A stretch of 64,000 bases of DNA from Nelumbo lutea. Taxonomy: Eukaryota > Streptophyta > Magnoliopsida > Proteales > Nelumbonaceae. This document shows positions 11,101 through 21,882 of the stretch, piece by piece; the stretch's first letter is position 1; each line of letters begins with the position of its first letter. The translations under genes were made by a program, and so were the position numbers. The stretch lies in NCBI GenBank assembly GCA_022828595.1, contig JAKGHH010000007.1, positions 35,650,356 to 35,714,355 of the forward strand. The letters run 5' to 3'. The notes beneath the pieces are model-generated. The model worked only from the letters and a program-made list of their open reading frames with translations, did not search any database and was not told where the DNA came from.

Positions 11101-12119
11101 TCCAGTTAAAAATTGGCATATTCCCCCCACCCCCCATTAATAACTCTCTCAAATTGCCACTTAGCGCCTGCACTTTTGGAATTACATCTAACTCTTTTCT
11201 ATCCAATCTTTTGACTTCTTCAATCTCCCACCTTAACCCTTCAACTTCCTTTCGAAATCAGACCTTTTGTCAGATTTCTCCAACTTGTGCATTGTGACAT
11301 TGACCCCTAAGACTTTTTTCCCATATACATAGGTCGAGGTTCAACTCCTTTATCCCATAAAAAACATTGATTCTAATAACAGGTCGTCCTCTACTCAATG
11401 ACAATGCAATTGTAGATAAAGGGAAGAAACATGATTAACACACATTTGGCTGTTGGAAGAAATTAAAGACAATGTGTTGTTTGGGATAACTAAGACAAAC
11501 TTCACTTCCATAACGCGACTTGTATTTTTGTTTTTTAAGCTATAGTTTGATTTTATTTACTGTGATTTGGTGCTGATGCTTTCAAAGGGATTGAAAATAA
11601 AACCTGTGAGCTGGTGTGCATGTTTGAAAAGTGAAAACAAAATCCTTCCATTTGGTGTTTAATTACATGTTTAGGCTGTTTGTTTCTTCTCATCATCTTC
11701 AGGGAGGGACAAGTAACTAAGTTGTTAATATTCTTTCTTTTAAAGGGATTTGCATGGTTATTAAGAAATGGAGTTATAGAAAGTGGAAGAGAAGAAGAGG
11801 AAAGGAAAGTTAGAGAGAGAGAAAGATATGTACATTGTCCAAGATTCCGTAGTTTGAAAAAGACAGATATTCAAATGCTTGCTAGGTTGCAGTGGTGATG
11901 AGAAGAAACGATTAGATGGGGTGTTTTGTGTAATATATAGAAGCCCATTACCCATTTAATCCAAAATTTATCAAAGTGCATATTAGACATTTTCACTCGG
12001 CCATTAGACATAATGGCTAATGTATTTGAAAGGGAGGTCTTAGTCCAATTTGAAAAGATGGGATGTTTCAGAATTTAGGAGAAATATCAAGGGAGGTTTT
12101 AGTCTTTTACCCTTTAATT
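11101..12119. other. Unclassified non-coding stretch
   Basis: No recognisable gene, LTR or conserved protein motif on either strand. A short frame at 11680-11898 includes a low-complexity GAGAGA-rich run and is not supported as coding. Confidence 0.5.
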
Positions 12120-12213
12120 TTCAATAGGCATTTCCTATAGCTTCGAAGGTTTGGACACTCTGAGCAAGAAAAGGAACTCCATACACTCTGAGCCCACCAA
12201 AATAGGCCAACAC
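12120..12213 (-). repeat. Copia 5' leader remnant N, part split off by gypsy element C
   Basis: AT-rich, purine-biased sequence resembling the gag leader of copia K (about 54850-54900). It ends at the TSD AACAC of the gypsy insertion (12209-12213). The other part, with PBS and LTR, is at 20714-21366. The left end is not defined. Confidence 0.4.
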
Positions 12214-12408
12214 TGTCAGGACTGCTGGAACAGACCAACAGAAGGCAGTTAATCAGTTTTACAAGAGGAGGCCACGTCAGCACAACGAACCATCCACTTG
12301 TAACAACTGCCATCCACTTGTAACAACTGTAACAATCAAGATTGTAAGACTATAAGTAGTAGAGCAGAAAAGGGAATAGGACATTGATTCTTTCACCATT
12401 AAACTCTT

Positions 12409-12447
<39 letters not shown>

Positions 12448-12505
12448 TCCAAGAATTCAGGAGGTTGGCCCCTCGAAGAGCCCTGAGTTAGGCAAGTTCC
12501 TAACA
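12214..12505 (+). repeat. 5' LTR of gypsy element C
   Basis: 292 bp, TGTCAGGACTGC...GTTCCTAACA. Compared with the right LTR it has a longer (CT)n run (about 12409-12444) and a 13-bp partial duplication around the sequence CCACTTGTAACAACTG. Otherwise about four substitutions. Confidence 0.93.
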
Positions 12506-12524
12506 ATATGGTATCAGAGCCAGC

Positions 12525-13123
12525 ATGACCAACACAAGAAACACGTCGGTAGACACCCGAGTGGATCAGATGGAGGAAGAGATTCATTGAATGTCTTCAG
12601 ATCTCAAAGAAATGAAGGAAGGCTTCACTGTTCTCCTTCAACTGGAGCAGGGAGCAATGAACATTGACAGAGGAAGCCAAGAAGAGCGTAGCAATGAAAA
12701 CAACCGCAGAACAGGGGCGACAACAAGAATAGCCAAAATCGACTTCCCCATCTTCTCAGGCGACGACCCAACTCCCTGGATTCTCAGAGCCGAAAGGTAT
12801 TTCGATTACCATGAAACACTGGGGCAAGATAGGGTAGCTCTGGTTTCTGTGCATCTTGAAGGGGAAGCTATCCTTTGGTTTCAATGGTACCGAAGGGGGC
12901 ACCATTGTCAAACCTGGGTAGACTTCACGGATGCCATGACTGTCCGTTTTGGACCATCTGGGTTCGAAGATCTTGATGAAAATTTGTCAAAGCTAAGGCA
13001 GGTGGGATCAGTAAAAAAAACCAGATGGAGTACGAAAGGCTGGTCGTGAGAGTCCAAGGGTGGACGGAGAAGGCGTTGGTGGGAAGCTTCATCGGCAGCC
13101 TAAAAGAAGAACTGTGACTGGAA
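12525..13123 (+). pseudogene. Gypsy C gag remnant
   Basis: The likely original start is the ATG at 12525 (MTNTRNTSVDTRVDQMEEE), shortly after the PBS. A TGA at 12588-12590 breaks the frame just before ATG 12591, probably from CGA (Arg). The body (12591-13049) shows the gypsy gag domain: KIDFPIFSGDDPTPWILRAE, YFDYHETLGQDRVALVSVHL, EGEAILWFQWY. A run of eight A at about 13013-13020 shifts the frame; the sequence continues in another frame (ERLVVRVQGWTEKALVGSFI) with a further stop. In the ancestor gag formed the particle. Confidence 0.85.
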
Positions 13124-13858
13124 GTGAAAGCGAGGCAGCCCACTTCGGTCATCAATGTGGCAGCACTAGCCAGATTGTATGAGGACAAGTTCAATCGAGC
13201 AAGAAAGGTGCAGCGACCATGGGGTCCCGGAGCAAGAAGGGAGCAAGAAAGGATGACAGCACCAGACAAGGAGGAAGGAATGTTGGGCCCAGGCCCACTG
13301 GTTCCTTTCAAATGGTTGACCTGGGCAGAGATGCAAGCCCGCAGAGACAAAGGTCTCTATTACAATTGCGAAGAGAAATTTGGGCCGGGCCATCGCTCCC
13401 AGAAACAACAAGCATTTCTCCTCCAAACAGATGCTGAAGAGGGAGACGACATCACTGGTTGCAGAGAATCTAACCTAGGGTGGGAAATACAATCCAATGG
13501 GACGCCTAAAATATCCTTACAAGCCCTTACGGGACTTGCGTCCCCTCTAACAATGAGAGTTGCAGGGCTGATCCTAGGACGCCAAGTGTCAATCCTCATA
13601 GATAGTGGCAGCTCCCTTAACTTCATAACTCAAGTCTTGGTGGATAAAATGGGACTTCCGGTTCAACCAACAACGGCCTTTACGGTTCATATGGCCAACG
13701 GTAACAACCTATCTTGCAAAAGCATTTGCATGGGCCTACCACTAAAGATTCAAGGTCATCAATTTGCGGTGGACCTATATCCTCTCCATCTCAGTGGAGC
13801 GGACGTAGTGGTAGGCATTCAATGGTTAAGACAGCTAGGACCCGTGGTCTGTGACTAG
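13124..13858 (+). pseudogene. Gypsy C gag C-terminus and aspartic protease
   Basis: 244 open codons. An early zinc-knuckle region, YYNCEEKFGPGHRSQKQ, has lost two of its Cys ligands (Y and S in their place). The protease has the intact catalytic DSG (SILIDSGSSLNFITQ) and the flap/C-terminal segment ADVVVGIQWLRQLGPVVCD. The frame ends at a TAG where gypsy elements normally have Trp, so this stop is probably a TGG-to-TAG change. The retained DSG and long frame suggest decay was recent. Confidence 0.85.
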
Positions 13859-15145
13859 GCCTATCTCACCATGGACTTCACATTAGGAAACTCTACAGTC
13901 CATCTACAAGGGCAAACATGCAAGGGCCCAAGGCCCATCAGTCTTGCAACACTGACAAAGCAAAGAGGAGATCTAGATCAGCCCATATTCATGCACATGG
14001 ACTCAAATTGGACCTGGCCATCTTTAGCTAACAGTAGCCCAGATGGGCTAGAGACTTCCAAAGCCACCTACAACAACTCCTTCAGCACTATGGCAACGTG
14101 TTCAAAGAACCCCAAGGACTACCACCACGCTGGGAGCATGACCACCGCATCCCCCTCATGTCAGGATCAGCCCCGACCAATGTAAGACCCTACCGATACC
14201 CTTACTTTTAGAAATCTGAAATCGAGAAGCAAGTTCAAGATATGCTTAAGCAAGGGATAATACAGCCTAGTCACAGCCCATTCTCGTCACTGGTACTATT
14301 AGTCAAGAAAAATGATGGGATGTGGCAGTTTTGTATTGATTACAGAGCCCTTAACAACATCACCATTAAAGACCGGTTCTCGATACCAGTCATTGATGAG
14401 CTGCTTGATGAACTCAGTGAAGCCACCATATTCTCAAAACTGGATTTATGAGCTGGGTATCATCAAATAAGGGTACATAGGGAGCATGTTCACAAAACGA
14501 CTTTCAGGACACATGATGGCCACTATGAGTTCTGGGTCATGCCATTTGGGCTGACCAATGCTCCAGCTACATTTCAAGCATTGATGAATGACATATTCTG
14601 GCCATATTTACGTAAGTTCATCCTTGTTTTCTTTGATGACATATTGGTCTACAACCCCAATTGGGAGGAACATCTGAACCATCTACAGGTCACCCTTGCA
14701 ACACTTGAGGCCCACCAGCTGTTCGCTTAAGAGTCCAAGTGCTCCTTTGGACAAAACCAAGTTCACTACTTGGGACATGTTGTAGAAAAGGGGACTGTAG
14801 CGACTGACCCAAATAAAATCTCCAGTATACTGGGCTGGCTGCAACCCAGATGTGCGAAAGAATTGAGGGCCTTCTTGGGATTGTCCGGGTACTACCGCCG
14901 CTTCATCAAAAACTACGGCCTAATAGCTACCCCATTGACCCAATTGCTGAAACAAGACGCTTTTAACTTGTCAAACCAGGCCCAACAAGCTTTTGAGCAA
15001 TTGAAACAGGTAGTTTCGAGCCCTCCAACATTAGCATTGCCCGATTTCACAAAAGATTTCATCATTGAGTGTGATGCCTCCGGTCAAGGCATTGGGGCTG
15101 TTCTCATGCAAGAGGGTTGGCCACTAGCCTTTTTCAGCAAGGCCT
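13859..15145 (+). pseudogene. Gypsy C reverse transcriptase and RNase H N-terminus
   Basis: After a frame-shifted linker (13871-14185), the RT starts near 14242: [39 protein letters not shown], then [18 protein letters not shown] and the catalytic FFDDILVYN. Stops occur at 14449-14451 (LDL*AGYHQ, conserved Trp) and about 14728 (LFA*ESKCSF). The thumb/connection follows (YLGHVVEKGTVATDPNKI, LRAFLGLSGYYRRFIKNYG), and then the RNase H start FIIECDASGQGIGAVLMQEG. It is cut at 15145 by copia D and resumes at 18683. Confidence 0.92.
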
Positions 15146-15211
15146 AGTTGAAAAACAGTCCTAGAAGTATGGGACTGTGCTAGAAAACCAGAAAAACTTA
15201 CAAGAGAAGAT

Positions 15212-15266
<55 letters not shown>

Positions 15267-15500
15267 CGTGGCAAGGAGAGTTAGAGGATGAGGAGTTCGA
15301 ATTTAACCTCCCTCTAACACTCTAATACTCTTTTATTAAGTTAATCTTTTAGTAATTACAAGAGAGGTTCTTAGTTGGACAAGAAATTACAAAAAAGGAA
15401 CATAGAAGAGTATGGGCCTAGAATAAGGCCCATTACAGAGAAGAACATAAAGATAATATACAGTAACAACCTATGGGCCATTCGACCCATCTTCTCTACA
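15146..15500 (-). repeat. 3' LTR of element D with GA microsatellite
   Basis: 355 bp. A (GA)n run with one interruption (about 15215-15266) is much longer than in the right LTR and explains the length difference. The polypurine tract on the minus strand, GCTTGAGGGGGAG (15501-15513), precedes it. Confidence 0.92.
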
Positions 15501-16054
15501 CTCCCCCTCAAGCTGAGCATAGATGTCAATCATGCCCAGCTTGCTAGTGTCATGCTTAAGCCTTGCCTTGGGAAGTTCTTTGGAGAGGAAATCTGCCAAT
15601 TGTCCTTCAGAGGTAATGAATGGAAGACACACTTCACCTGAAGAGACTCTTTCTCGAATAAAGTGTCTATCAACGTCAATATGTTTTTAGCTTTATCATG
15701 TTGTACGGGGTTGTGAGCAATGTTGATGGCAGTCTGATTATCACAGTACAACATCATTGGCTTGTCATAATCAATCCCAAGTTCTTCCATCAATGACCTT
15801 AGCCACAATAGTTCAGAGACTCCATGTGCCATGGCCCTGTATTCTGCTTCTGCTGAGGATCGGGCCACAATTGATTGTTTCTTGCTCTTCTAAGAGACAA
15901 CATTACTAGCCACCAGACTGCAATACCATGAAGTGGATCTTCTGTCATCAATATTTCCAGCCCGGTCAGCATCAGTATAGGCTTCGAGTTTCAGATGTCC
16001 ATGTTTGGTAAACATAATCCCTTTTCCCGGAGAGCCTTTCAAATAACATAGAAC
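15501..16054 (-). pseudogene. Element D RNase H remnant
   Basis: Continues the pol frame of 17305-16055 after stops near 16054. RNase H motifs are [38 protein letters not shown] and [20 protein letters not shown]. The consensus [11 protein letters not shown] motif is damaged (KAKNILTLIDTLF), with a small frame slip. The C-terminus near 15510-15540 matches the usual copia end in a different frame. Confidence 0.82.
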
Positions 16055-17305
16055 TCATTCTGCAACTGCCATATGAGTATCTCTATGTGCATGCATGTAC
16101 TGGCTAATATAGCTAACAACATATGCAATATCTGGCCGAGTCATGCACAGGTACAGAAGCTTCCCAAGAAGTCTCTGAAAAACCCCTTTGTCTTCCAACA
16201 ATGTCCCATCTGAAACAGACAGTTTGTGACTCATATCAATAGGAGTAGCAGCTGGTCTAACACCCATCTTCCCAGTTTCAGAGAGCAAGTCAAGGACATA
16301 CTTCCTTTGGGAGATAAGAATCCCATTCTTGGATCTAGCAACTTCTATGCCAAGGAAGTATCTCAATTCCCCCAAATCCTTAATCTCAAATTCTGTACGA
16401 AGGAAAGACTTAAGAGCACGAATTCCTAAGGCATCATTACTAATCACAACAATGTCATCAACATACACAATGGGATAGACTGCCAGGGAATCATTTCTCT
16501 TAACAAAGAGAGTATGATTTGACTGTGTCTGAGTGTAGCCAAATTTAACAAGTGCTGTTCTAAATTTCTCAAACCATGCTCTAGGAGACTGTTTGAGGCC
16601 ATAAAGAGATTTCTTCAATTTGCATACCTTTCCTTGCATCTCATTTCCATACATTCCTGGAGGGAGAGACATATAGACTTCCTCATGTAAGTCACCATTC
16701 AGAAATGCATTCTTTACATCCAACTGATAAAGGGGCCAATCAAAGTGAGCTGCCAGAGATAAGAGAACTCTCACAGATGTCATCTTCGCAACTAGAGCAA
16801 AAGTCTCCAAGTAATCAATCCCATACGTCTGTGTGTACCCTTTGGCAACCAGTCTGGCCTTATACCTCTCAATAGTCCCATCAGCCCGGTATTTAATGGT
16901 AAAGACCCACTTGCAACCAACCGGATCCTTCCCTTCAGGCAAATCCACCACTTCCCAAGTATCATTTTTGTGTAGGGCATCCATCTCAGATTGCATGGCA
17001 TCTCTCCATTCTGGAATCTCAAGAGTTTCTGACACAGATCTAGGAATAGGGTTAGAAGCAACTGAAGAGAGATAGGCAAAGTATGAAGGAGAAAGTAGGT
17101 CATAAGAAAGGTGTTTGGTAATGCAGTGTGCATTGCACTTCCATTTTCCTTTCCTAACAGCAATAGGAACATCAAGATCCAGGAAATATGGTTCCAAAGA
17201 AGTTAAAACAACACCTGTTGTCTCATCTGCGATTGGAAGTGTATGAGACTCATCTGCAGCAAGAGAAACAACCTGCTCATTCTTGGACCTTTGCCTTTGA
17301 TACAC
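16055..17305 (-). pseudogene. Element D reverse transcriptase, 416-codon open frame
   Basis: Open without a stop. It begins in the integrase-RT linker (MYQRQRSKNEQVVSLAADES) and covers the whole [81 protein letters not shown], the catalytic PIVYVDDIVVISND and [18 protein letters not shown]. It ends with DIAYVVSYISQYMHAHRD. All RT catalytic residues are present. There is no own start or protease context, so it is a well-preserved fragment of a polyprotein rather than a gene. Confidence 0.85.
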
Positions 17306-17889
17306 CTTGGGATTGTGGGTAGGACGAGGAGGTAAAGAGATAGAAGCATTAGGACAAGAAGAATGAAGTGACTAATCCCCCCTGATTCATTTTGTGAGGA
17401 CACAGGCCCATTAAGAGACTCAACTGGGATAGGGAGAGGAAGACCAAACACTTGTGACAAATTCTCCCCCTGTTGACAATGTCCTTCCTAAGAGGACCCA
17501 TAAAAAAGAGAAAGTTCATCAAAGGTAACATCCATGGAGACATATCGAATGTTAGTCTTTGGATCAAAACAACAGTAACCCTTTTGTGTGGGGGAATAAC
17601 TAAGAAAAGTGCATTTGTGGGATTTTGGTTCAAACTTATGTCTCTGGACACTTGGAATAGGGAAGAGATCCTTGTCTGGATGAAGAAGACTGAAGGGGGA
17701 TTTAAACCCTAAAACCCTGGATGGCATATAGTTTATGAGATAGGTAGCAGTGAGAACAGCATCACCCCAAAATCTTATGAGAACATGTGAGGCAAATAAA
17801 AGAGAACAAAAAAATATAATCCACAGTACTTCAAGAACACTCCGTATAGGTCCAAGAAGTAGTTGAACTAAAGTAGAGGCTTGTACCAC
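17306..17889 (-). pseudogene. Element D integrase C-terminal remnant
   Basis: The minus-strand frame 17889-17488 carries RFWGDAVLTATYLINYMPSR, FSLLHPDKDLFPIPSVQRHK and QKGYCCFDPKTNIRYVSMDV. The DDE catalytic core is absent, and a short FGCVCFV-like segment is also missing between IPS and VQRHK. A stop near 17486 and a frameshift near 17370 separate it from the RT frame. Confidence 0.8.
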
Positions 17890-18358
17890 TTAGCTTAGAT
17901 CAGTTTTCAGCAGTTTGGAAGTCCAATAACAGCCGAACCACACTTCCAAAATAACCCAAAAATTTCTGAGTAGAATCAGTCCAGCAACTGTGGGCCGAAT
18001 GGAGGTGTGCTTTGAATGCTTTGACAATCCTCCCAAATAACAAAATAACTCAGCAAAGAATTGAGAAAACAGCTTACAGTATCTCTAGTTTGAACTTCAA
18101 ACCAGGCCGAACACTTTGCTCTCTGAGCTAGCTTCGAAATCCCTTTTCTCTGATTTCAAATCAGGCTGAAAAACTTGCTCTCTGATTCTTCCTGGTCACC
18201 GAACCCTTCTCCAAGTGTATAGAAACTTGGGCACCCTCCAATGACCTCCAAGAACCAGGCAAATGACTTTAAACATTCAGACCTAGAACCTCCTCATGCA
18301 GTTGGCTGAACTAGAACCACATGAGGGACACGCCAAGCAATGACCCGCTCTGATACCA
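17890..18358 (-). other. Leader of element D with PBS
   Basis: Untranslated leader of the 5' end. PBS, minus strand TGGTATCAGAGC, is at 18347-18358 next to the 5' LTR. No gag start is recognisable before the integrase fragment, so the internal deletion begins within this leader or at its end. Confidence 0.75.
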
Positions 18359-18677
18359 AGTTGAAAAACAGTCCTAGAAGTATGGGAATGTGCTAGAAAA
18401 CCAGAAAAACTAACAAGATTAGAGAAGGAGAAAGAGAGAGAGCTGTGGCAAGGAGAGTTAGAGGATGAGGAGTTCGAACTTAACCTCCCTCTAACACTCT
18501 AATACTCTTTTATTAAGTTAATCTTTTAGTAATTACTAGAGAGGTCCTTAGTTGGACAAGAAATTACAAAAAAAGAACATAGAAGAGTATGGGCCCAGAA
18601 TAAGGCCCATTACAGAGAAGAACATAAAGATAATATACAGTAACAGCCTATGGGCCATTCGGCCCATCTTCTCTACA
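18359..18677 (-). repeat. 5' LTR of element D
   Basis: 319 bp, matching 15146-15500. The outer end TCTCTACA is followed by TSD GGCCT. Confidence 0.92.
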
Positions 18678-18682
18678 GGCCT

Positions 18683-18958
18683 TAACATCACAAAAGTGGG
18701 CCAAATCAGTTTATGAGCGAGAGTTAATAGCAATAGTCTTAGCAGTCCAACATTGGCGATCCTACTTGATCGGTAGACAGTTCACAATTCGGACCGACCA
18801 TCAAAGTCTGTAGTTCTTATTGGATCAATCAGTTCTATCCCCGGAACAGCAACGCTGGATATCCAAGCTACTGGGGTACGACTACAGAATTGAATACAAA
18901 GCAGGGGCTGCTAACCGAGTGGCGGACGCCCTCTCATGGCACCCACAGTCATTTCAGT
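18683..18958 (+). pseudogene. Gypsy C RNase H C-terminus
   Basis: Resumes the RNase H interrupted at 15145: AKSVYERELIAIVLAVQHWR, SYLIGRQFTIRTDHQSL, then a TAG at the position of a conserved Lys, then QQRWISKLLGYDYRIEYKAG and NRVADALSWHP. The conserved catalytic-site residues YERELIA, TDH and VADALS are visible. Confidence 0.88.
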
Positions 18959-20040
18959 TACTAGTATCTTCCCCAACTTCTCCACTCCTGGATCTACTAC
19001 GAAAAGAAGCCCAATCCCATAAGGAGTTACAGCAGTTGAAGGCCCAAGTATTGGAAAATCCCTCACTGCACCCCGGGTACACAATTAAGAATAATCTACT
19101 CTTCTTCAAAGGATGCCTGGAAATCCTGGCAGCCTCTTCTCATCTCAGGAAGCTCCTAGAATTATTCCATGCCTCACCCACAGGTGGCCACTCCGGCATC
19201 CTACGAACACAAAAGCGCATCACCATACAATTTCATTGGAAGGGCATGTGTACATTTATCCAGAACTTCATAGCCGGGTGTGCAGCATGCCAACAAAACA
19301 AGTCAGCCACTACAACCCCAGTAGACCTCTTGCAACCACTCCCAATACCAACCCAAGTCTGGGATGATATGTCAATGAATTTCATCATGGGATTGCCCGT
19401 TTCTGCTGGCAAAACAGTTATCCTTGTGGTAGTAGATAGACTGGCAAAATACATTCATTTCCTACCTCTATCACACCCATTTACAGCAGCCACAGTTGCT
19501 GAATTATTCCTCTGGGAAATTGTGCGCCTACATGGGCTCCCCAGCTCAATTGTATCAGACAGGGACCCTATCTTTATGAGCCGTTTCTGAGCTGAGCTTT
19601 TTTGTCTACACGGGGTTAAACTATTCAAGTCAACTAGCTACCACCCCCAATCTGATGGACAGACAGAGGAGGTTAACAAGAGTCTCGAAACATATCTGAG
19701 ATGCTTTGTGGGAGATTGACCAAGACAATGGGTGAAGTGGATCTACTTGGCCGAATGGTGGTACAACACCACTTTCCATAGCGCCGTGGGGATGACACCC
19801 TTCAGAGCTTTATATGGTCGGGACCCTCCCCCTCTACTTCCTTATGAAAAAGAAACCACCACAGTAACGGCCATTGAAGAACAACTAATGCAATGGGATG
19901 AGGTGCTAAGGGAACTGAGACATCATCTCTTACAGGCACAACAATGGATGAAGCACACCTATGATAAACACCACAAGAATGTCCAATATGAAATAGGTGA
20001 TTGGGTGTTTCTCAAGTTACAACCCTTCAAGCAGATTTAA
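18959..20040 (+). pseudogene. Gypsy C integrase
   Basis: The HHCC zinc-binding domain reads HASPTGGHSGILRTQKRI ... CAACQQNKSA. The core follows: WDDMSMNFIMGLPVSAGKT (expected first Asp of SMDFI is Asn), GLPSSIVSDRDPIFMSRF (second Asp), then a TGA for conserved Trp at about 19588. Next is [20 protein letters not shown] (Glu), another Trp stop (VGD*PRQW, about 19718), and the C-terminal part EWWYNTTFHSAVGMTPFRAL and YEIGDWVFLKLQPF. With a mutated first Asp and several stops it is inactive. Confidence 0.9.
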
Positions 20041-20438
20041 GTTGCAAGCCGACAGTGGAACAAACTCAACCCACGCTATTTTGGTCCATTTAAAATCCTG
20101 GAGAGAATATGATCAGTGGCCTACAAACTGGACCTTCCAAAAACATCCAAACTGCACCCTGTATTCCATATCTCCTTACTGAAGAAGGGGCTGAAGTCAG
20201 GAGTCATTACAAGTGTGACCCTTCCCATATTTTCAGAAGAAGGACAAGTGCAGACTGAGCCAACCCGCATCATTGATTTCAGATGGGTGTGCTGGGGAGG
20301 CAGAGTCATACCAGAGGCATTAGTTGTTTGGTCTAACCTTCCGGAAGAGGATGCAACCTGGGAATCCTACTTAGATCTGCAATCAAATGTTCCTACATTA
20401 GACCTTGAGGGTATGGTCACTCTAAAGGAAGGGGGGAT
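20041..20438 (+). pseudogene. Gypsy C integrase tail with chromodomain-like end
   Basis: After stops at about 20038 and 20110, the frame from 20116 reads YKLDLPKTSKLHPVFHISLL, the motif before the chromodomain in plant chromoviruses. It then reads IPEALVVWSNLPEEDATWES, which fits the chromodomain pattern (VKW..LP..EATWE). The chromodomain is thought to target insertion to particular chromatin. The frame runs on into the right LTR, as in many gypsy elements. Confidence 0.85.
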
Positions 20439-20708
20439 TGTCAAGACTGCTGGAACAGACCAACAGAAGGCAGTTAATCAGTTTTACAAGAGGAGGCCAC
20501 GCCAGCACAACGAACCATCCACTTGTAACAATTGCCTTGTAACAACTGTAACAATCAAGATTGTAAGACTAAGTAGTAGAGCAGAAAAGGGAATAGGACA
20601 TTGATTCTTTCACCATTAAACTCTCTCTCCTCTCTCTCTCTCTCTCTTCTTCCAAGAATTCAGGAGGTTGGCCCCTCGAAGAGCCCTGAGTTAGGCAGGT
20701 TCCTAACA
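20439..20708 (+). repeat. 3' LTR of gypsy element C
   Basis: 270 bp, TGTCAAGACTGC...GTTCCTAACA, followed by TSD AACAC (20709-20713). It carries a shorter (CT)n run than the left copy. Confidence 0.93.
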
Positions 20709-20713
20709 AACAC

Positions 20714-21366
20714 TCGGTTGGTAGCCAATAGGAGGCCAAAACACAAGCTGGCAACAATATAGGGAGAGAATAAAATCTCCCAAAAATTAACTAGGGTTTA
20801 GAAAATTGTGGAATAGCTCCTCATAACTCCAGAAATGCAAAACGTCATGAGGGAAACAAGTTTCAAGAAAGAAACAATCTCAGATGCAAAGGAAAAACCC
20901 CAAACATCAAACCTGTATTTTTTTATGATCTTGATTGAAAAATCTGGTAAAATTTAGGGATGTTCAACAGGATATAAGAATCATACCAAAATCTCCCTAA
21001 AATTAGGGCATGCTCGATTGTACCAATTTCAAGGGTTGCTGCTTTTGTATGGACTGATGACATTTTCTGGCAGCGGTCTACCATCATCAAGTCTTCCTGG
21101 GTTCAAGGGTCAGTCGAAGGAGCTCTTCTAAGGTCAAAAAAATGATTTTGCTACCAAGTTGTAAGATTTAGAAGGGAGGAAGAAGAGAAGAGAGGATAAG
21201 GGAAGAGAAGGTTTCGATAGGAAGGGGTGAGTTATTGTTCACACCCCAAAAAGAGCCTTCTATATTAAAAGATAGAAAATTACATAAAAGCCCCTTGAAT
21301 GGGAACCCAAATAAAGAAAGGATAAAAAGAGTAAAACACCCTTGCCCACAATACATATTCTCAACA
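20714..21366 (-). mobile_element. Copia 5' LTR and leader remnant N
   Basis: Resembles the leader plus 5' LTR of element K (54890-55596) in the same order: ACTAGGGTTTAGAAAATT / AAGGCTTAGAAAATT, CATACCAAAATC, then a decayed PBS and LTR. The LTR is 21157-21366, ending TTCTCAACA like K. The PBS on the minus strand reads TGGTAGCAAAAT (21145-21156), several changes from the consensus. Gag and pol are missing. Gypsy C inserted into its leader. Confidence 0.65.
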
Positions 21367-21882
21367 TCCACCAAAAAATTATTTTTTAACTTTGGATGTA
21401 TGTTCACTTTATGCAAGTATTTAGACCTGAATGTACTACCAAGTCAGATCAAATCATGTTTTATAAGACAATTCAAACATTCACTGATTAAGTCCCAATC
21501 AACTAAACATTGATACTTAAATGGTGATCTTTCTATTTTCCTTCTATATGGATATTATCATGTTATGGAGAACAAGAGGAAAAAGTAAATTAGTAACTCA
21601 CCTTGCATGAAGGGTTGATAGAGAAATTGATGGATCAAATAGCTGGGTATATCTTCATGTTCTGTAAATTCTTTTGCTTTCATATCCTCCAAAATAAACA
21701 ATGTAGATGACTTATATTGAACATGACTTCAGAAGCTTCTATTATTCTGTATCAACTCAATGATTCTCTGACAGGGAAATCTTTGTATCAACACATGGCC
21801 ATGTGTTGCTCTTAGTCATTATTCTGAACTGGATGGGCTCTTTTGCTTGATTAGCTGTACCAGATAGCAAGGAGTTTCAAAA
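21367..21882. other. Unclassified non-coding stretch
   Basis: No gene, LTR or conserved domain seen on either strand. Confidence 0.5.

Larger units (their letters stand above)
15146..18677 (-). mobile_element. Copia element D, internal deletion derivative nested in gypsy C
   Basis: 3,532 bp in minus orientation, with TSD GGCCT (15141-15145 and 18678-18682). LTRs lie at 15146-15500 and 18359-18677. The minus-strand LTR begins TGTAGAGAAG and ends TTTTTCAACT, followed by PBS TGGTATCAGAGC. Gag, protease and the integrase catalytic core are absent; only the integrase C-terminal part, RT and RNase H remain. LTRs differ by about ten substitutions in 300 bp plus a (GA)n expansion. It could not have moved without help after the deletion, unless the deletion happened in place. 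Confidence 0.93.
12214..20708 (+). mobile_element. Ty3/gypsy chromovirus element C, interrupted by copia D
   Basis: LTRs lie at 12214-12505 and 20439-20708, with a TSD AACAC at 12209-12213 and 20709-20713. PBS TGGTATCAGAGCC is at 12509-12521 and a polypurine tract AAAGGAAGGGGGGAT precedes the right LTR. Domain order is gag, protease, RT, RNase H, integrase, chromodomain, as in gypsy chromoviruses. Copia D (15146-18677) is inserted in RNase H, leaving 4,958 bp of C itself. Apart from a microsatellite and a short duplication, the LTRs differ at only a few positions, yet the coding region has many stops. Confidence 0.95.

Noticed and set aside
12107..12313. Minus-strand frame across the gypsy 5' LTR
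   Set aside because: It crosses a proven TSD/LTR border and has no family resemblance.
12525..20604. Gypsy C as a functional retroelement
   Set aside because: Multiple stops, a frameshift at an A-run, lost zinc-knuckle Cys and an altered integrase Asp.
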